Origin: an uncultured Lachnospiraceae bacterium
GTDB taxonomy: Bacteria; Bacillota; Clostridia; Lachnospirales; Lachnospiraceae
Length of the DNA stretch: 64,000 nt
Assembly: GCA_934320845.1 (NCBI GenBank)
Contig: CAKRFU010000012.1
Coordinates: 28,737 to 92,736, forward strand
Direction of reading: 5' to 3'
This document shows, piece by piece, positions 34,101 through 43,820 of this stretch. Both the position numbers and the translations under genes were made by a program. Each line of letters begins with the position of its first letter. The stretch's first letter is position 1. The notes under the pieces are model-generated. The model was not told the origin of the DNA. It did not search any database and worked only from the letters and a program-made list of their open reading frames with translations.

Positions 34101-36473
34101 ATGAATATATTAGAAGGTTTAAATCCTGAACAGGAAAAAGCCGTAAAACACTTTGAAGGCCCTCTTTTGATACTTGCAGGTGCAGGTTCAGGCAAAACAA
34201 GAGTTTTGACTCACAGAATTGCTTTTTTGATAAATGAATACAATGTCAGGCCCTGGAATATTCTTGCACTGACATTTACAAATAAAGCGGCAGGCGAAAT
34301 GCGTGAACGTGTAAAATCTCTGCTTGCCGATGAAGCCGACGATATATGGGTCAGCACATTCCATTCTACATGTGTACGCATACTAAGAAGAAATATCGAA
34401 GCTTTAGGTTACTCCCGCAGTTTTACCATCTATGACGGTGATGACCAGAAAACACTTATGCGTGAAATCATAAAATACCTTAATCTTGACCCAAAGAAAT
34501 ATAAAGAGAGAACTTTTATGAATGCTATCTCATCTGCAAAAGATGAACTTGTCACACCCGAAGAATACGAAAAAATGGCTGTGGGCGACCACCAAAAGGA
34601 ACTTTATGCCCGTGCTTACAGGGAATACGAACGCAGACTTCACGATGCAAATGCACTTGATTTTGATGACCTTATCTGCAAAACCGTACAGTTATTCAAA
34701 GAAAACGCCGATGTACTCGAATACTATCAAAACAGATTTAAATATATTATGGTAGACGAATATCAGGACACTAACACGGCTCAGTTTAAACTTATTCATC
34801 TCCTTGCAAACACACGCGGCGAAAGCGGCAAAAACCTGCATAATCTCTGCGTAGTAGGTGATGATGACCAGTCAATCTACAAATTCCGTGGTGCTAACAT
34901 AAAAAATATTCTCAATTTTGAAAATTCATATCCTGAAACAGAAGTTATCAAACTTGAAGAAAATTACCGTTCAACCCAGAATATTCTTGATGCTGCCAAT
35001 GCTGTCATAAAAAATAACCAGGTCAGAAAAGATAAATCGCTTTGGACGCACCATGAAAAAGGAGACCTTATCTATCTGTCGCAATTTGACTCTGATTATG
35101 ACGAAGCGTCATCGATAGCAGCAGCTATTGCAGCAGTCACAAGAAGCGGTCAGGCTGACTACAAAGATTTTGCCATTCTCTACAGAACTAATGCACAATC
35201 CCGTATTTTTGAGGAAAAACTTGTAACCAATAACATTCCATATAGAATTGTCGGTGCAGTAAACTTCTATCAGCGTAAAGAAATAAAAGATATGCTCGCA
35301 TACCTGCGCACAATTGAAAACGGGCTTGATGATATATCCGTAAAAAGAATTATAAATGTTCCAAAAAGAGGTATCGGACTTACAACAATAGACCGCATAA
35401 CATCATATGAAATTGAACACGAACTCAGTTTTTACGGTGCATTACAAAATTGTGATTACATCGACGGCATAAAAAGAAGCAGCGGCAAAATAAATTCTTT
35501 TGTCAACCTTATTGAATCTTTTAAAAGACATTTACAAACGGATGGCTACGGTCTTGATGACCTGATAAAAGAAATCATAGAAGAGACAGGCTATGTCAGA
35601 CTTCTGGAAGAAGAAGATACAGATGAAGCCAAAAGCCGTATAGAAAATATCGAAGAACTTGTCAACAAAATTGCATCGTATATTGAAAGCTGCGACGACG
35701 AAGAACCTACTTTAAGCGGCTTCTTAGAAGAAATCGCCCTTGTTGCCGATATTGACAATGTAGATGAAAGCAACAATCTTGTACTGCTTATGACACTCCA
35801 CAGTGCCAAGGGGCTTGAATTTCCTTATGTATATCTTGTCGGTATGGAAGACGGCATTTTCCCTGGATATATGGCTGTAAACGGTGATGACCCCGAAGAA
35901 ATGGAAGAAGAACGCCGCCTTTGTTATGTAGGTATAACAAGAGCACAGAAAAAACTTTCGATAAGCTGTGCAAAGGCAAGATTCAGAAACGGCGAAATGC
36001 AGTTTTACAGACCTTCACGCTTTATTGATGAAATACCTCGTTACCTTATCAAACAGGCAGGTCCAGCAAAACAGCAGTCTACCCAGACTACTTCAAAACC
36101 TGCCGGCAGTTACAGTGCAGCAGACTTTTTAAGGACACAGCCAAAAATGCAGCAGACACCTACATATAAAAAACCTGACAGCACTAACTGGAATCCTCTC
36201 GCCGAAAAGAAAGTAAAACAGCAGAAACATAAAGCATCCGGTGCTGGACTTCTTGACAATCCGCTTATCAGAAAAGGGTTCGGAAATGATACCTCCAATA
36301 CAGCCGTAGAGCCTAATTACAAAACAGGAGACAGTGTTTCACATGTTAAATTCGGTGACGGTGTCGTAAAAGATATGGTGAAGCGTTCAGGTGACTATAT
36401 GGTAACTGTTGAATTTGACAGCGGAGTCACACGCAAAATGATGGCTTCTTTTGCAAAACTTGAGAAAAAATAA
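34101..36473 (+). CDS. pcrA: ATP-dependent DNA helicase PcrA/UvrD
   Basis: A 790-residue superfamily 1 helicase. Motif I is AGAGSGKTRVL (about 29-39), motif II VDEYQDTN, motif III GDDDQSIYKFRGA, motif V TLHSAKGLEFPYVYLVG and motif VI LCYVGITRAQKKL. The C-terminus ends with a Tudor-like segment (GDSVSHVKFGDGVVKDM), which in PcrA contacts RNA polymerase. It unwinds DNA in repair and replication. Length and motifs are complete. Confidence 0.95.
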   Translation: MNILEGLNPEQEKAVKHFEGPLLILAGAGSGKTRVLTHRIAFLINEYNVRPWNILALTFTNKAAGEMRERVKSLLADEADDIWVSTFHSTCVRILRRNIEALGYSRSFTIYDGDDQKTLMREIIKYLNLDPKKYKERTFMNAISSAKDELVTPEEYEKMAVGDHQKELYARAYREYERRLHDANALDFDDLICKTVQLFKENADVLEYYQNRFKYIMVDEYQDTNTAQFKLIHLLANTRGESGKNLHNLCVVGDDDQSIYKFRGANIKNILNFENSYPETEVIKLEENYRSTQNILDAANAVIKNNQVRKDKSLWTHHEKGDLIYLSQFDSDYDEASSIAAAIAAVTRSGQADYKDFAILYRTNAQSRIFEEKLVTNNIPYRIVGAVNFYQRKEIKDMLAYLRTIENGLDDISVKRIINVPKRGIGLTTIDRITSYEIEHELSFYGALQNCDYIDGIKRSSGKINSFVNLIESFKRHLQTDGYGLDDLIKEIIEETGYVRLLEEEDTDEAKSRIENIEELVNKIASYIESCDDEEPTLSGFLEEIALVADIDNVDESNNLVLLMTLHSAKGLEFPYVYLVGMEDGIFPGYMAVNGDDPEEMEEERRLCYVGITRAQKKLSISCAKARFRNGEMQFYRPSRFIDEIPRYLIKQAGPAKQQSTQTTSKPAGSYSAADFLRTQPKMQQTPTYKKPDSTNWNPLAEKKVKQQKHKASGAGLLDNPLIRKGFGNDTSNTAVEPNYKTGDSVSHVKFGDGVVKDMVKRSGDYMVTVEFDSGVTRKMMASFAKLEKK

Positions 36474-36604
36474 TTATGTTACTACTAGATATCATTTACA
36501 TCATATGATATACTATAGATGAAGACGAAACTCAAATATTTTGTATTTTGTCTGAATGATAAAACTTAATATTATCAATTTGAAAAGAAGAAAGGATGGG
36601 GATT

Positions 36605-36871
36605 ATGAGCAACAAATTTGAAGATTTAATCAATGCAGCAAAAGTATCTGAATTATTACACAAAAAAGAACTTGAAGAAAAAAATAAAAATACTATCGTT
36701 ATTGCCCTTGCAGTAATCGGTGCCATCGCAGCTGTAGCTGGTATTGCTTTCGCAGTATACAAATATCTTACACCTGATTATCTTGAGGATTTTGATCCTG
36801 ATGATTATTCAGATGATTTTGACGATGATTACATCGAATTTTCTGATGGAGAGCCTGAAGCAGAGGACTAA
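36605..36871 (+). CDS. small membrane protein with acidic tail
   Basis: An 88-residue protein. A charged N-terminal helix (FEDLINAAKVSELLHKKELE) is followed by one membrane helix (about 32-53, IVIALAVIGAIAAVAGIAFA) and a tail made almost only of D, E, Y and S (FDPDDYSDDFDDDYIEF). This is a compact single-pass protein known in Lachnospiraceae but without an assigned role. The ATG at 36605 follows AAAGGATGGGG at good spacing. Confidence 0.65.
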   Translation: MSNKFEDLINAAKVSELLHKKELEEKNKNTIVIALAVIGAIAAVAGIAFAVYKYLTPDYLEDFDPDDYSDDFDDDYIEFSDGEPEAED

Positions 36872-36930
36872 TACACTATTTTAGTTATATAGTTATTATT
36901 CATTCTAACTTGTACAGATATTTACCAAAC

Positions 36931-36964
36931 AAATACCGAAATGGTGTATCCATTTCGGTATTTT
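36931..36964 (+). terminator. terminator
   Basis: AAATACCGAAATGG/CCATTTCGGTATTTT, a 14-bp stem with loop TGTAT. The dispersed repeat at 36964 begins at its last base. Confidence 0.8.
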
Positions 36965-36990
36965 GATGCAAAGGTCAATCCGTGGCATCA
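36964..36990 (+). repeat. short dispersed repeat, copy 2
   Basis: TGATGCAAAGGTCAATCC then GTGGCATCA. Compared with 27223-27247 it has the same frame of TGATGCAA, GGTCAA and CATCA with small changes. It lies between a terminator and argH. Confidence 0.6.
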
Positions 36991-37049
36991 GCTTGTGGCA
37001 AATTTATATATAACAATACTAACATTTACGAAACGGAGGAACATGCAAT

Positions 37050-38423
37050 ATGAAACTTTGGGGAGGAAGATTCACAAAGGAAACAAACAAACTCGTACAC
37101 AATTTTAATGCATCTCTTTCATTTGATCAGAAATTTTATGAAGAAGACATTACAGGAAGTATCGCTCATGTTACAATGCTCGCTGAACAGCAGATTATCT
37201 CTTCCGATGATAAGGATAAGATAATAAGCGGTCTTAAATCAATTCTTGAAGATATAAAATCAGGAAAACTTATCATTGATGAAGAACACGAAGATATACA
37301 CAGTTTCGTTGAAGCTCATCTTATTGAGCGTGTCGGCGATGCAGGAAAGAAACTCCATACAGGAAGAAGCAGAAATGATCAGGTTGCTCTCGATATGAAA
37401 CTCTACACAAGAAAAGAAGTCCTTGAAATGGACAGCCTTTTAAAAAATCTTTTGGAGAGTCTCTTAAAGATAATGAAAGAAAATATCGATACCATCATGC
37501 CGGGATTCACTCATTTGCAAAAAGCACAGCCTATAACACTCGCTCACCATATGGGTGCTTACTTTGAAATGTTTAAAAGAGACCGTTCACGTCTCAAAGA
37601 TATATATGAACGCATGAACTACTGTCCTCTCGGTTCAGGTGCACTTGCCGGCACTACTTACCCATTGAACAGAGAGCGCACTGCAGAACTTCTCGGATTT
37701 TACGGTCCTACACTAAATAGTATGGATTCTGTTTCTGACAGAGATTATCTTATTGAGTTTTCATGTGCAATGTCTATCATAATGATGCATTTAAGCCGTT
37801 TCTGTGAGGAAATAATTATATGGAATACAAATGAATACAGATATATTGAAATTGATGATTCATACTCAACGGGCAGCAGTATTATGCCACAAAAGAAAAA
37901 CCCTGATATTGCCGAACTTGTACGCGGAAAGACCGGCAGAGTTTACGGTTCGCTTACATCACTCCTCACAACAATGAAGGGACTTTCACTTGCATATAAT
38001 AAAGATATGCAGGAGGACAAGGAATTTGTATTTGATGCCATCGACACAACAAAAGGCTGTATAGTTTTATTCAATGGAATGCTTGATACAATGACTTTCA
38101 ATAAAGACCGTATGCGTGCAAGTGCAGAGGGCGGATTTACAAATGCTACTGACGCTGCAGATTATCTCGTAAAACACGGTGTTCCATTTAGAGATGCACA
38201 TGGCATAATCGGCCAGCTTGTGCTTTACTGCATTGACAAAAATATTTCTTTAGGCGAAATGACTTTGGATGAGTATAAGGCTATAAGCCCTGTATTTGAG
38301 GATGATATATACGATGCAATAAGCATGGAAACATGTGTAGATAAGAGAAACACTATCGGCGCACCGGGTCCAAACGCAATGAATGAAGTAATAAAAGTTT
38401 ATGAGAAATATCTTGCCGAGTAA
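37050..38423 (+). CDS. argH: argininosuccinate lyase
   Basis: A 457-residue enzyme that splits argininosuccinate to arginine and fumarate, the last step of arginine synthesis. It starts [20 protein letters not shown] and carries the fumarase-superfamily signature [12 protein letters not shown] (about residues 277-288, with the catalytic serine loop), plus [12 protein letters not shown]. It starts after ACGGAGGAAC. It is full length and has its own terminator. argG is not in this window. Confidence 0.97.
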   Translation: MKLWGGRFTKETNKLVHNFNASLSFDQKFYEEDITGSIAHVTMLAEQQIISSDDKDKIISGLKSILEDIKSGKLIIDEEHEDIHSFVEAHLIERVGDAGKKLHTGRSRNDQVALDMKLYTRKEVLEMDSLLKNLLESLLKIMKENIDTIMPGFTHLQKAQPITLAHHMGAYFEMFKRDRSRLKDIYERMNYCPLGSGALAGTTYPLNRERTAELLGFYGPTLNSMDSVSDRDYLIEFSCAMSIIMMHLSRFCEEIIIWNTNEYRYIEIDDSYSTGSSIMPQKKNPDIAELVRGKTGRVYGSLTSLLTTMKGLSLAYNKDMQEDKEFVFDAIDTTKGCIVLFNGMLDTMTFNKDRMRASAEGGFTNATDAADYLVKHGVPFRDAHGIIGQLVLYCIDKNISLGEMTLDEYKAISPVFEDDIYDAISMETCVDKRNTIGAPGPNAMNEVIKVYEKYLAE

Positions 38424-38427
38424 CAAC

Positions 38428-38473
38428 AAAAAACTTCCACTGCAAATTTGTGAATTTGCAGTGGAAGTTTTTT
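38428..38473. terminator. bidirectional terminator
   Basis: A 21-bp perfect stem (AAAAAACTTCCACTGCAAAT and its complement) with loop TGTG, A-rich on one side and T-rich on the other, between converging argH and corA. Confidence 0.9.
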
Positions 38474-38489
38474 ATTAAATATTTTTAAG

Positions 38490-39431
38490 TTACAAAAATT
38501 TCTTTTTCTTTAAAACTATAAGCATCACGGCACATACGACCAGGATAAGTGCACATATAATTCCAAATCCAAACGGTACATTTGCCAAAGGTACCCATTT
38601 TGAATTGACATTCATACCGTAAATTCCAGATACAAGTGTCGGAATACCCATAACCAACGTAACTATCGTGAGAGTTTTCATAACGTTGTTCAATCTGTTG
38701 TCGATAACTGATGACATAAGTTCTCTCGTTCCGTTTACAATATCTCTGTAAATACTTGTCATCTCAATAGCCTGCTGATTTTCTACGATTACATCATCAA
38801 GCAGATCCTTGTCGTCAGGATACTGCTCAAGCCTTTTATATCTTGTAAGTCTGTCCATTACAACCGCATTGGCTCTAAGTGATGTAGCAAAATATACCAA
38901 TGTGGATTCGAGGGCATGAAGGTCGATAAGATCGATATCCTCTGTATCATCGTCAATTCTCTCTTCAATCTCAGTACGCTTTTTGTCTATAACCCTAAGG
39001 CTTGTCTGATATGCAGAAGCAACTCTGAAAAGAATCTGATAAACGAATCTGAGTTTCTTTTTTGTGCTGAACTCTTTTACTCTTCCATTCACAAATGCCT
39101 GCAATATGGAAGTCTCCTCAGTACAAACAGTAATAATAGTATCTGCCGTAAGAATTATACCAAGCGGTATAGTAGTGTATGCTTCCTTGTCATGCCTTAT
39201 CTCAGTTGTCGGAATATCAATAAGAATAAGTGTGTATCCATCTTCCAGTTCGACACGCGAACTTTCTTCCTCATCCAATGCGGCAAGCAAGTCCTGAATA
39301 TCAATATTCAGCTTTTCCGCCACCTCTTCACCCTCTGAAACTGTCGGGTTTACCATATCTATCCAAATGCCTTGTGTGAGTTCAGAAAATTCATAAATCT
39401 TTTTGTCATCTGTTCTGTAATACTTAACCAC
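38490..39431 (-). CDS. corA: CorA-family magnesium transporter
   Basis: A 313-residue divalent cation channel. A long cytoplasmic domain (about 1-250, alpha/beta then helices) leads to two C-terminal membrane helices, with the selectivity motif YGMNVN between them (near residue 272) and a basic tail (LKKKKFL). GMN is diagnostic for CorA/Mrs2 proteins. The start is GTG. It is full length. Confidence 0.9.
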   Translation of the reverse strand: MVKYYRTDDKKIYEFSELTQGIWIDMVNPTVSEGEEVAEKLNIDIQDLLAALDEEESSRVELEDGYTLILIDIPTTEIRHDKEAYTTIPLGIILTADTIITVCTEETSILQAFVNGRVKEFSTKKKLRFVYQILFRVASAYQTSLRVIDKKRTEIEERIDDDTEDIDLIDLHALESTLVYFATSLRANAVVMDRLTRYKRLEQYPDDKDLLDDVIVENQQAIEMTSIYRDIVNGTRELMSSVIDNRLNNVMKTLTIVTLVMGIPTLVSGIYGMNVNSKWVPLANVPFGFGIICALILVVCAVMLIVLKKKKFL

Positions 39432-39490
39432 TTAATCTCACCAACTTTCTTTCAATTTTTAATGTTCAAAACACAGTTAATTATACCGCA

Positions 39491-40387
39491 TCACCTGAAA
39501 CCTTGCAACACAATACTTATCTGCTCAAGTAAAAGATATTTTACATCCCAGTAATCTTCACTCTTTGTCCATGCCTTTGCCTGCATTTTTATATTTATCG
39601 GTGTAAGTTTGTCAACGACAACACACTTATTCATATCATGAAGTATTCTGTCATCTGCTTCAAAAAGCTTCATGATTTTTTCTCTGACCTCAGCTATATC
39701 AGCATTAAGACCGACAGCAAAATCCAAAACCAGCATTCTTTCGTCCTGTTTTGTAGTATTTGTAACATTCGAATTTGAAATCGTGCCATTTGGTATAACA
39801 ACTACTTTATTGTCTGTAGTAGCAATCCTCGTATAAAAAATATCTATACTCTGAACTGTTCCCTCTGCTCCCGCAGAAATAATGTAGTCTCCGACCTTAA
39901 ACGGCTTAAGCAGAAGTATCAAAACGCCTCCGGCAAGATTTGAAAGACTGCCCTGCAAAGCAAGACCAACTGCCAGACCTGCCGAACCGATAATGGCTAC
40001 TATTGAGCTTGCTCCTATTCCCAAAACACTTGCTATTATAATTATCAGAAAAATATTGTATGCGAATGTGGCAAGCGACATCACAAATTTTTGTACACTG
40101 ATTTCCACATCTTTACGTTCCATTGTCTTTTTTGTGATTTTAAGCGCAAATTTTACAATTTTTCTTCCGATGACAAAAACTATAACAGCAATTAAAAGAG
40201 TCTTTGCAAAGTCAAGAAGCCATTCTCTCTGACTTAACAGATATTGAATAAAAAAACTTGTCTTTTGTTCGTCGGATGCCGATGAGTTCATGACTTTCTG
40301 AAGTTCATCGACGCCTATTGCCTTTCCGCTGGCAGACTGCTCTGTAATACCGGCAGCAGCACTGAGTAGTCCCTTTGTATAAAGCAT
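39491..40387 (-). CDS. MscS-family mechanosensitive channel
   Basis: A 298-residue small-conductance mechanosensitive channel. An N-terminal stretch is followed by membrane helices (about 55-75, 93-115 and 118-150). The pore helix region has GSAGLAVGLALQGSLSNLAG, and a cytoplasmic beta domain follows with PFKVGDYIISAGAEGTVQSI. It releases solutes when membrane tension rises after osmotic downshock. It has GGAGGGAGTT upstream and lies 11 bases after the DUF1015 gene. Confidence 0.9.
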   Translation of the reverse strand: MLYTKGLLSAAAGITEQSASGKAIGVDELQKVMNSSASDEQKTSFFIQYLLSQREWLLDFAKTLLIAVIVFVIGRKIVKFALKITKKTMERKDVEISVQKFVMSLATFAYNIFLIIIIASVLGIGASSIVAIIGSAGLAVGLALQGSLSNLAGGVLILLLKPFKVGDYIISAGAEGTVQSIDIFYTRIATTDNKVVVIPNGTISNSNVTNTTKQDERMLVLDFAVGLNADIAEVREKIMKLFEADDRILHDMNKCVVVDKLTPINIKMQAKAWTKSEDYWDVKYLLLEQISIVLQGFR

Positions 40388-40398
40388 AACTCCCTCCG

Positions 40399-41637
40399 TT
40401 AAATTCTATGAATAAAAATACCACTTCTAAGTTTTGGCTCAAACCATGTACTCTTAGGAGGCATAAGAAGCCCTGCATCTGCAACGTCAAACAACTCTCC
40501 TATTGAAGTCGGATACATTGCAAATGACACTTTCATATCTGACTCTGCACGTTTTTCAAGTTCTTTAAGCCCTCTTATTCCTCCGATAAAATCAATCCTT
40601 TCATCAGTTCTCGGATCTTTTATGCCGAGAACCGGCTCCAGAAGATAGTTCTGCAGCAGAGAAACATCAAGAGATAAAACGGGGTCGGTTATATTTAAAA
40701 GTTCCTCTTTTGCAGTAAGCATATACCATTTTCCTGATAAATACATAGAAACCTTTCCCTTTTTGTCGGGATGCTTTGCCTCATCCAAGCCCTCTATATC
40801 AAAATGTTCTTCTATTTTTTTCATAAACTCGTCTTCTGTCAGACCGTTCAAATCTTTGACACTGCGATTGTAGTCCATTATCATAAGCTGGTCATCAGGG
40901 AATAAAACAGAAAGAAAATAATTAAATTCCTCTGTTCCATTGTAACCAGGATTCTCTTTTCTGCGTTTCAAACCAACCTTTACGGCTGATGCTGCCCTGT
41001 GATGCCCGTCAGCTATATATATTTCTCCGATGTTTTCAAATGCTTTTTTAATATTTACAACATCTGACTTTTCAGATATCTTCCATACAGTATGAGTTAT
41101 CCCATCAACAGCCGTAAAATCATAAAGAGGTTTATCCTGTTCCATAACTCTTGAAACAATATCATTTATCTCTTTTTTAGACCTGTACGCAAGGAAAATA
41201 GGGCCTGTCTGTGCACTAAGCGTATCTACATGCCTGATACGATCCTGCTCCTTTTCCTCCCTCGTATTTTCATGTTTTTTGATAACATTGTTCATATAAT
41301 CATCAACACTTGCACAGGCAGCAATACCTGTCTGACGTCTGCCATCCATCACAAGGCTGTATATGTAATAACACTCATCACTATCTGTAATATATGTCCC
41401 GTCAGAAACCATATCCTCAAAAATTTCTTTAGCTTTATCATAAACTTCAGGTGCATATGTATCTACACTTTCCGGAAACTGAGTTTCCGCTCTGTCTATT
41501 TTTAAAAATGACAGCGGCTCCCTCTTAACTTCTTTAGCTGCCTCTGCCCTATTGTAAACATCATAAGGTAATGCTGCAACCCTATCTGCAACTTTGGCAT
41601 CAGGTCTTACTGCAACAAATGGTTTTATTATTGCCAT
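40399..41637 (-). CDS. DUF1015-family protein
   Basis: A 412-residue cytoplasmic protein of a widespread uncharacterised family. It starts MAIIKPFVAVRPDAKVADRV, then ALPYDVYN. The family block is IYIADGHHRAASAVKVGL (about residue 215-232), and RHVDTLSAQTGPIFLAY lies earlier. The DGHHR motif resembles ParB-fold CTPase/kinase proteins such as SerK. The ATG at 41637 follows GGAGGATGAATAT. The function in bacteria is still not settled. Confidence 0.88.
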   Translation of the reverse strand: MAIIKPFVAVRPDAKVADRVAALPYDVYNRAEAAKEVKREPLSFLKIDRAETQFPESVDTYAPEVYDKAKEIFEDMVSDGTYITDSDECYYIYSLVMDGRRQTGIAACASVDDYMNNVIKKHENTREEKEQDRIRHVDTLSAQTGPIFLAYRSKKEINDIVSRVMEQDKPLYDFTAVDGITHTVWKISEKSDVVNIKKAFENIGEIYIADGHHRAASAVKVGLKRRKENPGYNGTEEFNYFLSVLFPDDQLMIMDYNRSVKDLNGLTEDEFMKKIEEHFDIEGLDEAKHPDKKGKVSMYLSGKWYMLTAKEELLNITDPVLSLDVSLLQNYLLEPVLGIKDPRTDERIDFIGGIRGLKELEKRAESDMKVSFAMYPTSIGELFDVADAGLLMPPKSTWFEPKLRSGIFIHRI

Positions 41638-41814
41638 ATATTCATCCTCCATTTTATCTATTTTATATAACGTTACTGTTCACACCTGCGGTGCGGCAGC
41701 AACAATATAACTTCATATATTTTGACCGTAGTCCCAATATATGATATTATATCAAAAAAAGATATAAAATAACAGATGTAAAATAATCCAGTGATATAAA
41801 AAGGAGGTGCTACC

Positions 41815-42993
41815 ATGCTTAAAACAGTTATATTTGATATGGATGGTGTTATTATAGATAGTGAACCTCAGCATGCCGAAGCTTCACTCAATACATTTAA
41901 GGAACTCGGAGTTGACACAGATTTAGATTATTGCAAATCTTTTACCGGAAGTTCCAGCAAAAAAATGGCGGAGTCGGCAATCAAAGACTTTTCACTCAAC
42001 ATAACTACAGATGCACTCTTAGATAAACTTAACACGGCAAAGAAAAAACTACATGAAAAAGAGGGATATATCCCTGTTGACGGTGTTGAAGCTCTTATAA
42101 AAAGGCTATACAAAGATGGGATACAGCTTGCTATCGCTTCTTCTTCCTCACCAAAAGAAATAGAAACAGTTGTCAAAAAACTTGGCATAAAGAAATACTT
42201 TGAAAAACTTGTATCAGCATCATCGGTTGCAAATCCAAAACCGTCACCTGATACTTTCCTGCTTGCCCTCGAAAAACTCGGTGCCGCACCTGAAGATACC
42301 GTTATCATAGAGGATTCAACTTTCGGTGTAAAGGCTGCAAAAGCCGCAAATGTAGCATGCATCGGCTTTATCAACCCAAATTCAGGCAATCAAAATCTCA
42401 ATGATGCAGATGTACTCATTGAAAGTTTTGATGGTATCGACAAGACATTTATTGAAAATACTCTGCTCCGTTCACAGGGAAAACCACTGACAATTGCATC
42501 GACCAAACGTCTATTTATAAGAGAACTTGCCGTATCAGATATTCCTGACATTTATCCAATATATTCCGACCCTCAAGTAAAGAAATATATTGATAATATA
42601 GATGATTACCTTGAACTTGAAATGGAAAAACAGAAAGCTTATATACAAAATGTCTATTCTTTCTACGGATTTGGTCTTTGGGGTGTTTTTGGAAAAACAA
42701 GCAAAAAACTTATTGGCAGATGCGGCCTTGAAACTGAAACCATTGACGGCACAAACGAGATAATGCTGTCATATCTGTTAGACAGCCAGCATTGGGGATA
42801 CGGATACGCATTGGAATGTTGTGAAGCCGTTCTCAAGTATGCCAAAGAACAGCTTGAATTAAAAAGAATTGTCGCTGTTATAGATTTTGACAATATCCGT
42901 TCCATAAAAACAGCAGAAAAACTTGGAATGAAATACGAAAAGGATGTAGTTTTCAACAATAGAAACAGACATCTCTACAGCATTTATCTATAA
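41815..42993 (+). CDS. HAD phosphatase/mutase fused to a GNAT acetyltransferase
   Basis: A 392-residue fusion. Residues 1-215 are a HAD enzyme of the beta-phosphoglucomutase-like group: VIFDMDGVIIDSEPQHAEAS (catalytic DMDGV), IASSSSPKEIE, NPKPSPDTFLLALEKLG and IIEDSTFGVKAA. Residues about 228-392 are a GNAT domain (RLFIRELAVSDIPDIYPIYS, SYLLDSQHWGYGYALECCEA, DNIRSIKTAEKLGMKYE). It has AAGGAGG upstream. The two activities may act on one small metabolite. It is a monocistronic gene. Confidence 0.88.
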   Translation: MLKTVIFDMDGVIIDSEPQHAEASLNTFKELGVDTDLDYCKSFTGSSSKKMAESAIKDFSLNITTDALLDKLNTAKKKLHEKEGYIPVDGVEALIKRLYKDGIQLAIASSSSPKEIETVVKKLGIKKYFEKLVSASSVANPKPSPDTFLLALEKLGAAPEDTVIIEDSTFGVKAAKAANVACIGFINPNSGNQNLNDADVLIESFDGIDKTFIENTLLRSQGKPLTIASTKRLFIRELAVSDIPDIYPIYSDPQVKKYIDNIDDYLELEMEKQKAYIQNVYSFYGFGLWGVFGKTSKKLIGRCGLETETIDGTNEIMLSYLLDSQHWGYGYALECCEAVLKYAKEQLELKRIVAVIDFDNIRSIKTAEKLGMKYEKDVVFNNRNRHLYSIYL

Positions 42994-43050
42994 TTAAATT
43001 AATCTGCGAACCATTAAACCAGCAGATACACTTTAAATTTATATCATACA

Positions 43051-43086
43051 AAAAATCGGACACATCTTTCAATATGTCCGATTTTT
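43051..43086. terminator. terminator after the HAD-GNAT gene
   Basis: AAAAATCGGACA/TGTCCGATTTTT, 12 bp, 12-base loop, usable in both directions. Confidence 0.85.
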
Positions 43087-43191
43087 ATTTATCGCGGCTT
43101 TAACAATGGATATTAACATTGTTTTTGTATCCAATGACAGCCCGCCGTAAAATTTCCAGATAACTAACTGCTCTTTTTTCTTATAAGTCTG

Positions 43192-43695
43192 TTATCTGTT
43201 TTTATTGTTAGTTATCTTTTTGTTATTATTTTTTTTATTGTTATTTTTCCTGTTATTTTTTCTGTTGTTTTTTCTGTTGTTGTTATTTTTTCTGTTTGTA
43301 TTTTTATTCGATGATTTTTTCTTGGCAGGTGCTGTTGTTGCCGCATTTCCATCTACCGCTGACTGTCCTGCGTTATTCGGCTGTCCGTCAGTTCCCTGAT
43401 TTCCTGTAGCATCGTCTACAACATCGGCTGTATCATCGACTACGTCATCTACCGCATCTGCTGCATCATCGACCACATCACCTACAACACCGTCACCGTC
43501 ATCATCTACTCTGTCACTCTCATCATAATCACTGTCATCCTCATTTACAACAGGCCCCTCCGTAGCATCATTTTTCGGTTCCTGGGTAGCTGAAGATGTA
43601 ACCGAATTATTTGTCTTATTCTTGTCTCCACAGCCTGCAAGCATCATAGTAGATAACGCTAATGTAGTAATAAACATCACAATCCTTTTTCGCAT
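43192..43695 (-). CDS. lipoprotein with acidic repeats and a basic K/N/R tail
   Basis: A 167-residue protein. Signal peptide and lipobox (LSTMMLAGCG, cysteine about 22) are followed by a linker, a repetitive acidic region (VVGDVVDDAADAVDDVVDDT, residues about 70-95), a neutral A/T/G stretch, and a C-terminal 45-residue low-complexity tail of K, N and R (RKNNRKNNRKNN type). Acidic and basic halves could bind each other, nucleic acids or wall polymers. No family is recognised. Confidence 0.7.
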   Translation of the reverse strand: MRKRIVMFITTLALSTMMLAGCGDKNKTNNSVTSSATQEPKNDATEGPVVNEDDSDYDESDRVDDDGDGVVGDVVDDAADAVDDVVDDTADVVDDATGNQGTDGQPNNAGQSAVDGNAATTAPAKKKSSNKNTNRKNNNNRKNNRKNNRKNNNKKNNNKKITNNKNR

Positions 43696-43820
43696 AATTT
43701 CCTCCTAACACAACTTTAGTTTTTTCAACTTTCTAATGTTTTTAGAAACAGATACGATTTTACAATCATCCCATCTCTTAAAACTATTATGTTACGAGAT
43801 GCTCAAAGTTATTCATCTTA

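Noticed and set aside
43205..43399. 64-residue leucine/phenylalanine-rich frame
   Set aside because: Antisense of the lysine/asparagine repeats of the lipoprotein, not a membrane protein.
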